This document shows, one piece after another, positions 24,847 through 33,270 of a stretch of DNA of 64,000 nucleotides. The notes beneath the pieces were generated by a model. The model made no database searches, was not told the DNA's origin, and saw nothing but the letters and a program-made list of their open reading frames with translations. Made by a program: the position numbers and the translations under genes. The stretch is from Clostridium sp. UBA701 (lineage in GTDB: Bacteria > Bacillota > Clostridia > Clostridiales > Clostridiaceae), in assembly GCA_002298125.1 (NCBI GenBank), contig DBMJ01000011.1, forward strand, positions 124,001-188,000, in the 5' to 3' direction. How positions within the stretch are numbered: position 1 is the stretch's first letter; each line of letters begins with the position of its first letter.

Positions 24847-25572
24847 TTATTCTTTTCTTCCTCCCAGATAGGCTTCAATAAGCTGAGGATTATGGATTAA
24901 ATCCTCACTTTTACCTTCCATGGTTATCTTGCCTACCTCAAGTACATAGGCATAATCTGCAATTTTTAGGGTCTGTAGGGCATTTTGCTCCACTATTAAA
25001 ACCGTGGTGCCGTCTTCTCTTATCTCCTTAATAATCTCAAATATGCTCTTTACTATAAGGGGCGCAAGTCCTAGTGATGGTTCATCAAGGAGTAAGAGCT
25101 TGGGATTTCCCATAAGAGCCCTTCCTATAGCTAGCATCTGCTGCTCTCCACCAGATAGAGTTGAGCCTACTTGTCTACACCTTTCCTTTAACACAGGAAA
25201 ATATTTATAAACCCTCTCAAAATTCTTTTGTATAGCTTTTTTATCTCTTACGGTATAAGCACCAGTCAAAAGATTTTCCTCTACAGTTAAATCTCTAAAA
25301 ATCTGTCTGCCCTCGGGAGACTGTATTACTCCTAGTGAGGCTATTTTATTTGCAACAAGCTTTGTAATATCCTTGCCAAATAATTCTACACTTCCAGAGT
25401 TTGCTTCAAGTACTCCCGATATCTTTCTTAGGGTAGTTGTCTTACCTGCCCCGTTGGAGCCAAGAAGAGCTACTATCTGACCACTCTTTACTGAGATATT
25501 TATACCCTTAAGTGCTTCAATGCTTCCATAGTTCACCTTAAGCTCTCTTATGTTTAATGCGTTTTCAGACAT
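24847..25572 (-). CDS. Branched-chain-type ABC transporter ATPase (LivF-like)
   Basis: From ATG 25572 (GGGGGAT ribosome binding site seven bases before) the product MSENALNIRELKVNYGSIEA is a standard LivF. Walker A is LLGSNGAGKTTTLRK, the signature LSGGEQQMLAIGRAL, Walker B LLLLDEPSLGLAP and the H-loop LIVEQNA. The 241-residue length is normal. An upstream in-frame start at 25617 would run into livG and lacks a site. The gene starts five bases after the livG stop. Acts on the cytoplasmic face with LivG to drive uptake. Confidence 0.93.
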   Translation of the reverse strand: MSENALNIRELKVNYGSIEALKGINISVKSGQIVALLGSNGAGKTTTLRKISGVLEANSGSVELFGKDITKLVANKIASLGVIQSPEGRQIFRDLTVEENLLTGAYTVRDKKAIQKNFERVYKYFPVLKERCRQVGSTLSGGEQQMLAIGRALMGNPKLLLLDEPSLGLAPLIVKSIFEIIKEIREDGTTVLIVEQNALQTLKIADYAYVLEVGKITMEGKSEDLIHNPQLIEAYLGGRKE

Positions 25573-25576
25573 GTCT

Positions 25577-26398
25577 CTAATCCCCCTTCCCAAGATAAGC
25601 TGCTTGGACTTGTTCATTTTTTTGTATTTCCTCAGGGGTTCCTACTGCCAGCAGCTTTCCGAAGGATATGGCGCATATTCTATCACATACATCCGTTACA
25701 AATCTCATGTCATGTTCTACTAAAAGTATTGCGCAGTTGTATCTATCTCTTATGTCCTTTACAGTTTTTATTAAAGCTGCAGTTTCTGTGTCATTAAGGC
25801 CTGCCACCGGCTCATCTAGTATAATCAGTTTAGGGTTATGCATTAAGGTTCTAGAAAGCTCTATCTTCTTTAATATTCCATAGGGCTGCCCTGCTACTAG
25901 CTGGTCCTTTATTTCATAGATTCCAGTGTATCTTAGCACTTCTTCAGCCTTTAACCTCATGGCCTCCTCTTCTCTTCTCGCCTTAGGAAGCCTTAATAAC
26001 TGACACACTATAGAGGCTTTGAACTCTATATGGGAGCCCACTAGAAGATTGTCAATTATTGAGAGCTCTCTTATTAGTTCCACATTCTGAAAGGTACGAA
26101 CCAGGCCCTTTCCTATGATTTCATGAGGTTTTTTACCAACCAGGTTCTCAATTTGTCCATTATTTGTTCGAAAGAGCACCTTACCTCTGTCTGGGGTATA
26201 AAACTGTGTTATACAGTTAAAGGCAGTGGTTTTTCCAGCTCCATTTGGTCCAATTAACCCGAAGATCTCTTTTTCCTTCATCTGAAAGGATAGTCCATCA
26301 ACAGCTTTAAGTCCACCAAAGGCTATGGAGAGATCCTCTATTTCAAGTACAATGTTGTCAATGAAAATCTCATCATTCTTTAATGCTGCGCTGCTCAC
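25577..26398 (-). CDS. Branched-chain-type ABC transporter ATPase (LivG-like)
   Basis: LivG-type ATPase. The preferred start is GTG 26398 (VSSAALKNDE), because GGAG lies seven bases upstream. The in-frame ATG at 26416 lies within the same site region. Walker A GPNGAGKTTAFNC, the LivG-specific long loop with VRTFQNVELIRELS, a signature in which LSGGQ reads YGILKKIELSRTL (a LivG-type degenerate signature), Walker B LIILDEPVAGLN and H-loop LLVEHDMR are all seen. The 5' end overlaps livM by 26 bases, indicating tight coupling. Confidence 0.92.
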   Translation of the reverse strand: MSSAALKNDEIFIDNIVLEIEDLSIAFGGLKAVDGLSFQMKEKEIFGLIGPNGAGKTTAFNCITQFYTPDRGKVLFRTNNGQIENLVGKKPHEIIGKGLVRTFQNVELIRELSIIDNLLVGSHIEFKASIVCQLLRLPKARREEEAMRLKAEEVLRYTGIYEIKDQLVAGQPYGILKKIELSRTLMHNPKLIILDEPVAGLNDTETAALIKTVKDIRDRYNCAILLVEHDMRFVTDVCDRICAISFGKLLAVGTPEEIQKNEQVQAAYLGKGD

Positions 26399-27425
26399 TG
26401 TACTTCTCCTTTCCATTCCTTATTTTTTTAAAAAGCCTATTAATATCCTGCCTTATGTTTATAAGTCCATGAGGATAGAAAAGTATTACAAGAATTATCA
26501 ATATACCATTAAATATATAGGCCATTCCATCTATGGCCCCTATTACAGGAAGCCTTTTCAAAATAAGATCCGGTACTCCAAATACCACAAAGGCTCCGAT
26601 TACCGTTCCAGATATAGACCTTACCCCTCCAATTATTATCACCGCCAAAATGTTTAGAGAAAGTGACAATGTCCACGCATTTGGGTAGGTGTATTTTATA
26701 AAGTGCACATATAAAACTCCTCCTAGTCCTGCATAGCCTACTGCTATAGCAAAGGATAGTAGCCTATATTTAAATAAATTAATTCCCATGGCCTGAGCTG
26801 CAGCATCACTGCCTCTCATGGTTAAGAAAGCCCTTCCTGTGTAACTGTTTATAATGTTATGAGTTATTATCATAACCAGCACTAAGGCTACCACGATAAG
26901 CACAAAGGACCAATTTCTATCAAGCTTTATAAAACCTAAAAGGATTGGGTATGCAGCCTGTTTACCCGAGAAGCCATTGGTCACTGCGGAAAATTCCACA
27001 AAAACCTTACGAAGTATCTCGGAAATGGCAAGGGTTGCTATGGCAAGGTAATATCCCTCAATCCTTAGGGACACCAGCCCTGTTAATATTCCTATTACCA
27101 TTGGAACTGCTACAGAGATTATAAGCGACAGCTCAAAGGGTAATTTTAAATTTGCAGTTAAGTAAGCTGCAAGGTAGGTTCCAAGTCCCATAAATCCTGC
27201 AGTACCAAGTGAAACTAGACCAGAATATCCCACAAGGAGGTTAAGCCCCAGTGACACTATTGAAAATATCAGTATGCTTGCTATGATGGTTAAATAGGAG
27301 TATTTCATCACCCCTGCCTTTACCAGTATAGGAAGCACACATAGCAGAAGTCCAAAGCTAATGTAATCTGAATAAGGCTTACTTTTCTTATATGCTAAAA
27401 GTAGCTTGTTTTCTCTCTTTTCCAA
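26373..27425 (-). CDS. Branched-chain-type ABC transporter permease (LivM-like)
   Basis: 350 residues, about ten hydrophobic helices. The LivM signatures are GYSGLVSLGTAGFMGLGTY (about 68-86), the EAA-like loop with RGSDAAAQAMGINLFKYRLL and GGVRSISGTVIGAFVV. It pairs with LivH in the membrane. It is followed by livG with a 26-base overlap and preceded by livH with 11 bases between. The basic carboxy tail (NRLFKKIRNGKEKYSEQR) is cytoplasmic. Confidence 0.92.
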   Translation of the reverse strand: MEKRENKLLLAYKKSKPYSDYISFGLLLCVLPILVKAGVMKYSYLTIIASILIFSIVSLGLNLLVGYSGLVSLGTAGFMGLGTYLAAYLTANLKLPFELSLIISVAVPMVIGILTGLVSLRIEGYYLAIATLAISEILRKVFVEFSAVTNGFSGKQAAYPILLGFIKLDRNWSFVLIVVALVLVMIITHNIINSYTGRAFLTMRGSDAAAQAMGINLFKYRLLSFAIAVGYAGLGGVLYVHFIKYTYPNAWTLSLSLNILAVIIIGGVRSISGTVIGAFVVFGVPDLILKRLPVIGAIDGMAYIFNGILIILVILFYPHGLINIRQDINRLFKKIRNGKEKYSEQRSIKE

Positions 27426-27436
27426 TGTTTGCCCTC

Positions 27437-28309
27437 CTATACCTTTTTAACTATTTTTTTACCCATGAGTCCATTTGGTTTAAATAAAATCACAACTAGT
27501 ATCAATATATAAAGTATGGAATCACTCCATATGGAGGATAGATAAAATGAAATGAGATTACTTGCAATTCCTATAATATAAGCTGCAACTACAGGTCCGT
27601 AAAAGGTCTGAAAACCTCCTAGTACACAGGCTAATAGTGCAATAAGCTGAACTCCATCCATCATTGAAAGGTTTACACTGGTAGTGGGAGCAAGCATTAG
27701 AGCTGATAGGGTTCCAAGTGCTGCTGCTATTGCCCAGGAAGCCATGGTAATAAAGGGGGTAGGTATTCCCATCATCCTTGCCACTACATCATTTGATGCA
27801 GTAGCTCTCACTGAGAGTCCCCACTTGCTTTTCTGAAGCGCATAAAACATTATGGCCATAATTACCATACCTACTGCAATATTTACAAGAGCATTGTATG
27901 AGATTGTAGCTCCTGCTATGGTAAGGCTGCCGTATACGAATCTTGGAAACTGAAGAGGGTCCGTTCCGAAAAGCATAGGTGCAAGTCCGAGAAATACCAT
28001 AATTAGTCCAAGGGTTATTATCTGTTTGGCTACAGGATTAACCCTAACGGCCTTAGAAATTACTATTCTGTCCACTAAAATGCCCACCAAAAATGCACTT
28101 AACATTCCAATAATGGCTACTGCGTATACAGAAAGTCCTGTTCCTAAAAGAATATAGGTTGCAATAAAAGCATTGAACATGCTTATAGTACCTTGAGCAT
28201 AATTAGTGGTAATAGAGGTTCTAAAAATAAGTATTATGCCCAAAGCTGCCAGTGCATATATACCACCTGTCTCTAAACTGTTTAGTAGTACCTGTATGAA
28301 TATACTCAT
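27437..28309 (-). CDS. Branched-chain-type ABC transporter permease (LivH-like)
   Basis: 290 residues with about eight membrane helices. The opening QVLLNSLETGGIYALAALGI is the LivH pattern. The cytoplasmic EAA-type loop is SVRATASNDVVARMMGIPT. ACVLGGFQTFYGPVVAAYI precedes the last helices. It lies two bases after the KAS III-like gene stop, so it is co-transcribed with the enzymes. The specificity cannot be stated. Confidence 0.92.
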   Translation of the reverse strand: MSIFIQVLLNSLETGGIYALAALGIILIFRTSITTNYAQGTISMFNAFIATYILLGTGLSVYAVAIIGMLSAFLVGILVDRIVISKAVRVNPVAKQIITLGLIMVFLGLAPMLFGTDPLQFPRFVYGSLTIAGATISYNALVNIAVGMVIMAIMFYALQKSKWGLSVRATASNDVVARMMGIPTPFITMASWAIAAALGTLSALMLAPTTSVNLSMMDGVQLIALLACVLGGFQTFYGPVVAAYIIGIASNLISFYLSSIWSDSILYILILVVILFKPNGLMGKKIVKKV

Positions 28310-28311
28310 TC

Positions 28312-29334
28312 CTACACTTCACCCCATTTAATAACATTTGCTGCCCAAACATAGCCAATACCAGCTGCAATCATAGAGATAACAGAACCGTCCCTTATCT
28401 TTCCCTGTTCTAGTGCAAGCTTAAGAGACAGTATCTGATCAATTTGTCCAATATGACCATAGTTTTCAAGGTATATAGACTGCTCCTCACTAAGGTTTAG
28501 CTCTTTTAATATCTCCATATGTGCTGAGCGCTTCATATGAAGTATTGCAAGATAGTCAAGCTCAGCTTTATCTATTCCTGATTTCTCAAAGGCCTTATCT
28601 ATGCACTTGTACCAGTTTGGCATAGAAACCAAATTTAGTCTGTTCTTCATTCCTTCAGCATCCATAAGCCTTAAGGACTTATAGGCCTCTGCTGCATTTT
28701 TATTATTTATTGGCCTCACTATGCCTCCTATTTCAACTCCTGCAGCTCTAGATAGAGAACCATCTCCTATGATATGGGAGCCTAGTACCAGATTTTTATT
28801 GTAATTTTTCTTTAAAATAATGGCTCCTCCTCCAGCAGAAAGGTTATACATCATGGACATATTCTTATCTGTATAGTCTACGAAGTCTCCATTTCTATAA
28901 CCACCTGCAATCAATATGGTGTTTATTGAATCATCTGAGATAAGCATGTCCTTTGCTATCTTTATGGTGGATACTGTAGTACAGCATCTATTCTGCAAAT
29001 CAATGCCCCAAGCATTTTCCGCACCAATTCTGTGCTGTATATATAAGGCTGAGGTGGTTAACGGATATTCCTTCCACTCCTCCCCTATACATAAAATAAC
29101 ATCTATGTCCAAAGCATCTACTCCTGTGTTTTTAAGACAGTCCATGGCTGCCTTTGCTCCCATTTCTTGCGTACCGTCATTCTCACCTGGTACTGGTTTT
29201 TTTCTTATGCCTAGCTTGTTAGTAACAGCTTCCTCTGACCATACACCCTTTGTAGCCTGAGAAATCTCCGAGGCTGTCATAAACTTATCAGGTATATAAA
29301 CTCCGGTGCCTACTATTCCAACATTAACTCCCAT
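28312..29334 (-). CDS. KAS III-like (FabH-family) condensing enzyme with an atypical active site
   Basis: 340 residues, thiolase fold of the 3-oxoacyl-ACP synthase III type. The catalytic cysteine is C117 in DLQNRCCTT, at the expected distance from the aspartate. The histidine is in AILHMKRSA. At the place of the usual asparagine in GNTSAA the sequence reads YGHIGQID, so the third catalytic residue is histidine. The usual fatty-acid-type AAAC box is also absent. This fits divergent KAS III relatives that use unusual acyl-CoA substrates. It is second in the operon, 14 bases after the SDR, and probably forms or breaks a C-C bond in a degradation or conversion route. Confidence 0.85.
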   Translation of the reverse strand: MGVNVGIVGTGVYIPDKFMTASEISQATKGVWSEEAVTNKLGIRKKPVPGENDGTQEMGAKAAMDCLKNTGVDALDIDVILCIGEEWKEYPLTTSALYIQHRIGAENAWGIDLQNRCCTTVSTIKIAKDMLISDDSINTILIAGGYRNGDFVDYTDKNMSMMYNLSAGGGAIILKKNYNKNLVLGSHIIGDGSLSRAAGVEIGGIVRPINNKNAAEAYKSLRLMDAEGMKNRLNLVSMPNWYKCIDKAFEKSGIDKAELDYLAILHMKRSAHMEILKELNLSEEQSIYLENYGHIGQIDQILSLKLALEQGKIRDGSVISMIAAGIGYVWAANVIKWGEV

Positions 29335-29348
29335 TTTAATACCTCCTG

Positions 29349-30068
29349 TTATAGTCTCATTCCTCCGTTTACACTGAGGGTGTGTCCTGTTACGTAGGAT
29401 GACTCATCCGATGCTAAAAATAGTGCAGAAGTAGCAATTTCGTTAGGCTGCCCAAGTCTTCCAAGCATGGTCTGCTTAGCAAAACCATCAAGAAGCTCCT
29501 GAGGCACAGTCTTTAATATATCTGTCATAACATATCCTGGTGCAATGGCATTAACTCTAACATTACCACCCTTCATGGCAAACTCCTTCGCCCAGGTCTT
29601 AGTAAGTCCAATAACCCCAGCCTTTGATGCAGCATAATTAGCTTGTCCAATGTTTCCATATTCTCCTACAACTGAGGATATATTTATGATGGAGCCACCA
29701 CCTTGAAGCTGCATTTGAGGCCCTATATATCTTGTAAGGTTAAACACGCCCTTTAGATTTACGTTAATTACTGCATCCCACTGCTCATCACTCATTTTTC
29801 TTGTGAGAGCATCTCTTGTTATGCCAGCATTGTTTACTAAAATATTAATTTGTCCATATTTTCCAAGCACATAATCATAAAATTCCTTACAGGCTGCTGA
29901 ATCTGAAACATTTAGCTTGTATCCTTCAACTCCAATGTTTTCATAGGAAAGCTCCCCCATATCCACAGCGATAACCTTGGCACCTTCTTTTACAAACAGT
30001 TCTGCCATAGCCTGGCCTAGACCTCTTGCTCCTCCTGTGATTATTGCAACCTTACCCTCTAATCTCAT
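29349..30068 (-). CDS. Short-chain dehydrogenase/reductase (FabG-like)
   Basis: 239 residues with the classical SDR motifs. TGGARGLGQAMAE (about 11-23) binds NAD(P). NNAGITRDAL and the catalytic set NISSVVG, then ANYAASKAGVIGLT, follow. NAIAPGYVMTDI and the FLASDESSYVTGHTL ending are typical of 3-oxoacyl reductases. The acidic residue after the second strand (AVDMGE) points to NAD rather than NADP preference, a tentative inference. It is first in the operon; its leader contains a likely TetR-type operator. Probably reduces or oxidises a 3-oxo/3-hydroxyacyl intermediate. Confidence 0.9.
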   Translation of the reverse strand: MRLEGKVAIITGGARGLGQAMAELFVKEGAKVIAVDMGELSYENIGVEGYKLNVSDSAACKEFYDYVLGKYGQINILVNNAGITRDALTRKMSDEQWDAVINVNLKGVFNLTRYIGPQMQLQGGGSIINISSVVGEYGNIGQANYAASKAGVIGLTKTWAKEFAMKGGNVRVNAIAPGYVMTDILKTVPQELLDGFAKQTMLGRLGQPNEIATSALFLASDESSYVTGHTLSVNGGMRL

Positions 30069-30137
30069 TTAGAAAACCTCCTTAATTATCTTATATCTTG
30101 ATAAAATTCATCGAATAATATACTAAACAAAGGATTA

Positions 30138-30164
30138 ACATGAAATATGATTCATCTTTCATGT
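30138..30164. promoter_or_regulatory. 27-bp palindromic operator, site 1
   Basis: Arms ACATGAAATATGA and TCATCTTTCATGT around one T; 12 of 13 positions are complementary. It lies upstream of the SDR operon start. Site 2 differs from it at four of 27 positions. Confidence 0.75.
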
Positions 30165-30236
30165 TTTAATAATAATGGATGAATATTTTCGTGTCAATAC
30201 ATTATTCAGAATTATTTTAATTTTTTAAATTATGTG

Positions 30237-30265
30237 TTGAAAGAATTTCTGAAAAGGTATACAAT
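30237..30265 (+). promoter_or_regulatory. SigmaA-type promoter of the divergent hydrolase
   Basis: TTGAAA, 17-base spacer, TACAAT. Operator site 2 begins two bases after the -10 box and would cover the start point. Confidence 0.75.
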
Positions 30266-30267
30266 TA

Positions 30268-30294
30268 ATATGAAATACGATTCATGTTTCATAT
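30268..30294. promoter_or_regulatory. 27-bp palindromic operator, site 2
   Basis: Arms ATATGAAATACGA and TCATGTTTCATAT around one T; 11 of 13 positions are complementary. It overlaps the expected +1 of the plus-strand hydrolase, a blocking position. Confidence 0.75.
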
Positions 30295-30340
30295 TATGAT
30301 TCAAATTATAAAATTATGAATAATAAAAGAAAGGGATTGA

Positions 30341-31399
30341 GTGAAAATGATACCTGATATTAAAAGAAGAGAGATTAAAACTGATAGGCTCACTATATCC
30401 TATCTTGAAAAGGGAGATCCTTCAAAGGAGCTTTTGCTTCTAATTCACGGTAATACCTCTTCAAACCTCTTCTATCTAGAAAATATAGAAGGTCTTAGTT
30501 CAGACTTTCACGTTATTGCTCCTGATTTAAGAGGCTATGGATTATCAGAGAAGCTCCCTATTGATGCCACAAAAGGCCTTAGAGTGTGGAGTGAAGACAT
30601 AAGGTCATTCCTTAAAGCCCTAAACATAAGTAAAAAGCCTCATCTAGTGGGTTGGTCCATGGGTGGTGGTGTTATAATGCAATATACTATGGACTATGCT
30701 AAGGAGGTTGCATCCCTTACTTTAATAAATCCTCTTTCACCCTTTGGCTACAGTGGAACTAAGGATGAAAAGGGTACAAGAAATAACGAATATTACTCTG
30801 GTACTGGCGGAGGAACTGTTAACAAAGATTTCGTCCAAGCACTAAAAGACAAGATAAGAGATGCTTCAAACCCCTCCTCAGCTGCTGCTATACTTAGGAT
30901 GTACTTTGCTCCTGATTATGTAATTGCTCCTGAATGGGAGGAAGTATTTGTAGACAGCATGCTTCAAATGGAGATTGGAGAGGACTTTTATCCAGGAAAC
31001 TTTGTAGAATGCCCTGTATGGCCCTATGTTGCCCCTGGAGATAGAGGAATAGCAAATGCCATGTCCCCTAAATATGTTGATTTATCAGGATTTGTAGATA
31101 TAGAATGTAAACCTCCTATACTTTTGATTAGAGGGGCTAAGGATTCTATTGTATCAGATACCTGTCTTTTAGACATAGGCTACTTAGGAAAGCTAGGATA
31201 TGTACCAGGCTGGCCTGGAGATGATTTATTTCCTGCTCACCCTATGGTTACTCAGACTAGATATATACTTAATAGGTATAAGGAAAATGGTGGAGTCTAT
31301 GAGGAGTATCTGTTTGATGATGCAGGACATGGCCCTCATGTAGAAAAACCAGAAGAGTTTAAAGAAAAGCTAACCTCCTTTATCAAAGGATTAAAGTAG
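30341..31399 (+). CDS. Alpha/beta hydrolase, divergent partner of the operon
   Basis: 352 residues; longer than simple alpha/beta hydrolases because of an inserted cap. LLLIHGNTSSNLFYLENIEGL contains the HGN oxyanion turn (shown only in part). The nucleophile elbow is VGWSMGGGV. The acid is likely in RGAKDSIVS and the histidine in DDAGHGPHVE. The start is GTG at 30341 with AAGGGA just before; an ATG six bases later is also possible. It is transcribed away from the SDR operon with its own promoter and operator. Probably acts on the same compound class as the operon. Confidence 0.85.
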   Translation: MKMIPDIKRREIKTDRLTISYLEKGDPSKELLLLIHGNTSSNLFYLENIEGLSSDFHVIAPDLRGYGLSEKLPIDATKGLRVWSEDIRSFLKALNISKKPHLVGWSMGGGVIMQYTMDYAKEVASLTLINPLSPFGYSGTKDEKGTRNNEYYSGTGGGTVNKDFVQALKDKIRDASNPSSAAAILRMYFAPDYVIAPEWEEVFVDSMLQMEIGEDFYPGNFVECPVWPYVAPGDRGIANAMSPKYVDLSGFVDIECKPPILLIRGAKDSIVSDTCLLDIGYLGKLGYVPGWPGDDLFPAHPMVTQTRYILNRYKENGGVYEEYLFDDAGHGPHVEKPEEFKEKLTSFIKGLK

Positions 31400-31402
31400 A
31401 GA

Positions 31403-31438
31403 AAAACCATGGATTACTTTTATGTAGTCCATGGTTTT
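31403..31438 (+). terminator. Terminator of the plus-strand hydrolase
   Basis: AAAACCATGGA pairs with TCCATGGTTTT around a short loop; TTTTAAAT follows. It starts four bases after the stop. Confidence 0.8.
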
Positions 31439-31475
31439 AAATCTATAATTATTTTCTTATAGAATATACAAAAAA

Positions 31476-31503
31476 GTGAAGTGTTGTATTACCAACACTT
31501 CAC
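31476..31503 (-). terminator. Terminator of the tRNA-Pro gene
   Basis: On the minus strand GTGAAGTGTTG and CAACACTTCAC form an 11-bp perfect stem followed by TTTTTTG, eight bases past the tRNA 3' end. Confidence 0.88.
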
Positions 31504-31510
31504 AGCTTCA

Positions 31511-31586
31511 TGGTCTGGGTAACAGGATTTGAACCTGCGACCTCATGAACCCCATTCATGCGCGCTACCATCTGCGCTATACCCAG
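31511..31586 (-). tRNA. tRNA-Pro (anticodon GGG)
   Basis: 76 nt with encoded CCA. The acceptor stem is CTGGGTA/TACCCAG, the D-stem GCGC/GCGC, the anticodon stem CATGA/TCATG with loop ATGGGGT (anticodon GGG reads CCC and CCU), and the T-arm has TTCAAAT. Discriminator is A. Stands alone with its own terminator. Confidence 0.95.
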
Positions 31587-31652
31587 TCGACGTATTTTAT
31601 TATAACACATATTATGTTAAAATCAATAGAAAAAATTTACTAAACTAAATTT

Positions 31653-31680
31653 AAATTGGCATGCTACCGCATGCCAATTT
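31653..31680 (-). terminator. Hairpin after spoIVA
   Basis: AAATTGGCATGC and GCATGCCAATTT form a perfect 12-bp stem with a four-base loop, seven bases beyond the spoIVA stop. The tail is only moderately T-rich. Confidence 0.75.
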
Positions 31681-31686
31681 AGTGCA

Positions 31687-33165
31687 CTATAATATAATAC
31701 AGATCAAGCCGCCATTGCCTTCATTTATAATCTTCTGCAATGTCTTTTGGATCTTTATCTGAACGTCCTCTGGCATTTTAAATAATTTATTCTGTAGGCC
31801 TTCCTTAACCATCACCTCAAGAGACTTACCAAACATATTGCTCTGCCATATCCTTGAAGGATCACTCTCAAACTGCTCTAGTAGGGATTTAACCAGCTCC
31901 TCGCTTTCCCTCTCAGTACCCATGATAGGAGATACCTCAGTTTCTATGTCTGCCTTTATAAAGTGCAGCGAAGGTGCGCTAGCCTTTAGCTTCACTCCAT
32001 AGCGATTCCCCTGCTTAACTATTTCAGGCTCCTCCAGCTTCATCTCGCTTAGCTGTGGAGCTACTAAGCCATAGCCATTTTCCCTTACATCTCTTAAAGC
32101 AACCGCTACCTTGTCATACTCTACCTTAGCTCGATATAGCTCCTGCATAATGGTTAGAAGTTCATTTTCCCCTCGAATTTCGCAGCCACAATATTCACTT
32201 AGGATTGTATAAAACAATTCCCCCTTAGGTTGGAATTCAACTCTAGCTATACCCTCGCCCATGTTCATTTCTCGTAGATTAGAATTCTCTAAAAACTCTA
32301 CAGTTCTAAAGCCCTCTAGAGATTTTGCAATATCTCTAACCTTGTAGATAGCCTTGCACATTTCCTTTACCAGATTAAAGAAGTTAACCTTCAGCCAGTG
32401 CTTGCTTTCCAGCTTTTCAATCCACTCAGGCATATCAATATTGATTTCCTTAACTGGGAACTCCTTAAGTACTCTCTGGAATAGGTTGGTTATGTCCTCT
32501 TCCTTCATGTTAAGCACATCCATTACCTGTACAGGAACATCATACTTCTGCTCTAATTCCTTTCTTAGAGCCACTGTTTGAGGATCATATATTCTTGAAG
32601 AATTAAGCACCATAATAAAGGGCTTGTTTATAGCCTTAAGCTCAGCTACAACCCTCTCTTCAGCCTCTACATATTCCCCTCTTTTAATGTCAGTAACCGT
32701 ACCATCTGTAGTAACTAGAAGTCCTATGGTAGAGTGCTCATTGATAACCTTTTTGGTACCAAGCTCTGCAGCTTCTTCAAAGGGGATTTCATGATCATAC
32801 CAGGGAGTAGTGACCATCTTAGCTGCCTCCCCCTCTGTATAGCCCAATGCTGCCTTTACAATATATCCTACACAGTCTACCATTCTCACCTTAAACTTGG
32901 TGCCACCGCTAAGACTAATTTCTACTGCTTCATTTGGCACAAATTTGGGTTCCGTAGTGTGTATGGATTTACCTGAGGCACTCTGAGGAAGCTCATCCTT
33001 GGCTCTTTGTTTTTTGTAGGTGTTTTCAATATTAGGGATTACCATTAAGTCCATGAATCTCTTAATAAAAGTAGACTTACCAGTTCTTACAGGTCCCACC
33101 ACTCCTACATAGATATCCCCTTGCGTTCTCTCTGCTATATCTTTGTATATATCAAAGTTTTCCAA
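31687..33165 (-). CDS. spoIVA: Stage IV sporulation protein A (spore coat basement-layer ATPase)
   Basis: 492 residues, the length usual for SpoIVA. This protein polymerises with ATP on the forespore surface and serves as the base of the spore coat. Walker A is VVGPVRTGKSTFIKRFM (about 22-38). The amino end MENFDIYKDIAERTQGDIY is the strongly conserved family start. KPFIMVLNSSRI corresponds to the GTPase-like base-recognition loop. The carboxy-terminal region carries the anchoring segment, ending GGLICIIL. It is transcribed alone and is normally under sigmaE; I could not identify a clear sigmaE box. Confidence 0.97.
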   Translation of the reverse strand: MENFDIYKDIAERTQGDIYVGVVGPVRTGKSTFIKRFMDLMVIPNIENTYKKQRAKDELPQSASGKSIHTTEPKFVPNEAVEISLSGGTKFKVRMVDCVGYIVKAALGYTEGEAAKMVTTPWYDHEIPFEEAAELGTKKVINEHSTIGLLVTTDGTVTDIKRGEYVEAEERVVAELKAINKPFIMVLNSSRIYDPQTVALRKELEQKYDVPVQVMDVLNMKEEDITNLFQRVLKEFPVKEINIDMPEWIEKLESKHWLKVNFFNLVKEMCKAIYKVRDIAKSLEGFRTVEFLENSNLREMNMGEGIARVEFQPKGELFYTILSEYCGCEIRGENELLTIMQELYRAKVEYDKVAVALRDVRENGYGLVAPQLSEMKLEEPEIVKQGNRYGVKLKASAPSLHFIKADIETEVSPIMGTERESEELVKSLLEQFESDPSRIWQSNMFGKSLEVMVKEGLQNKLFKMPEDVQIKIQKTLQKIINEGNGGLICIIL

Positions 33166-33270
33166 AGTCTATCCTCCCAATGATACATATTAACACTATA
33201 TATATATTTTTCATGTTTTCATTTTATTACTAATGTATCTTTAGGAATTGCTGTTTTGGAAGAATTTTTA

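Noticed and set aside
26325..26657. 110-codon plus-strand ORF at the livG-livM junction
   Set aside because: Covers two conserved minus-strand genes; no ribosome binding site.
28312..29334. KAS III-like gene as housekeeping fabH
   Set aside because: Active-site changes and the operon setting argue against it.
29349..30068. SDR as housekeeping FabG of fatty acid synthesis
   Set aside because: The neighbours are a Liv-type importer and a CoA-transferase, not fab genes.
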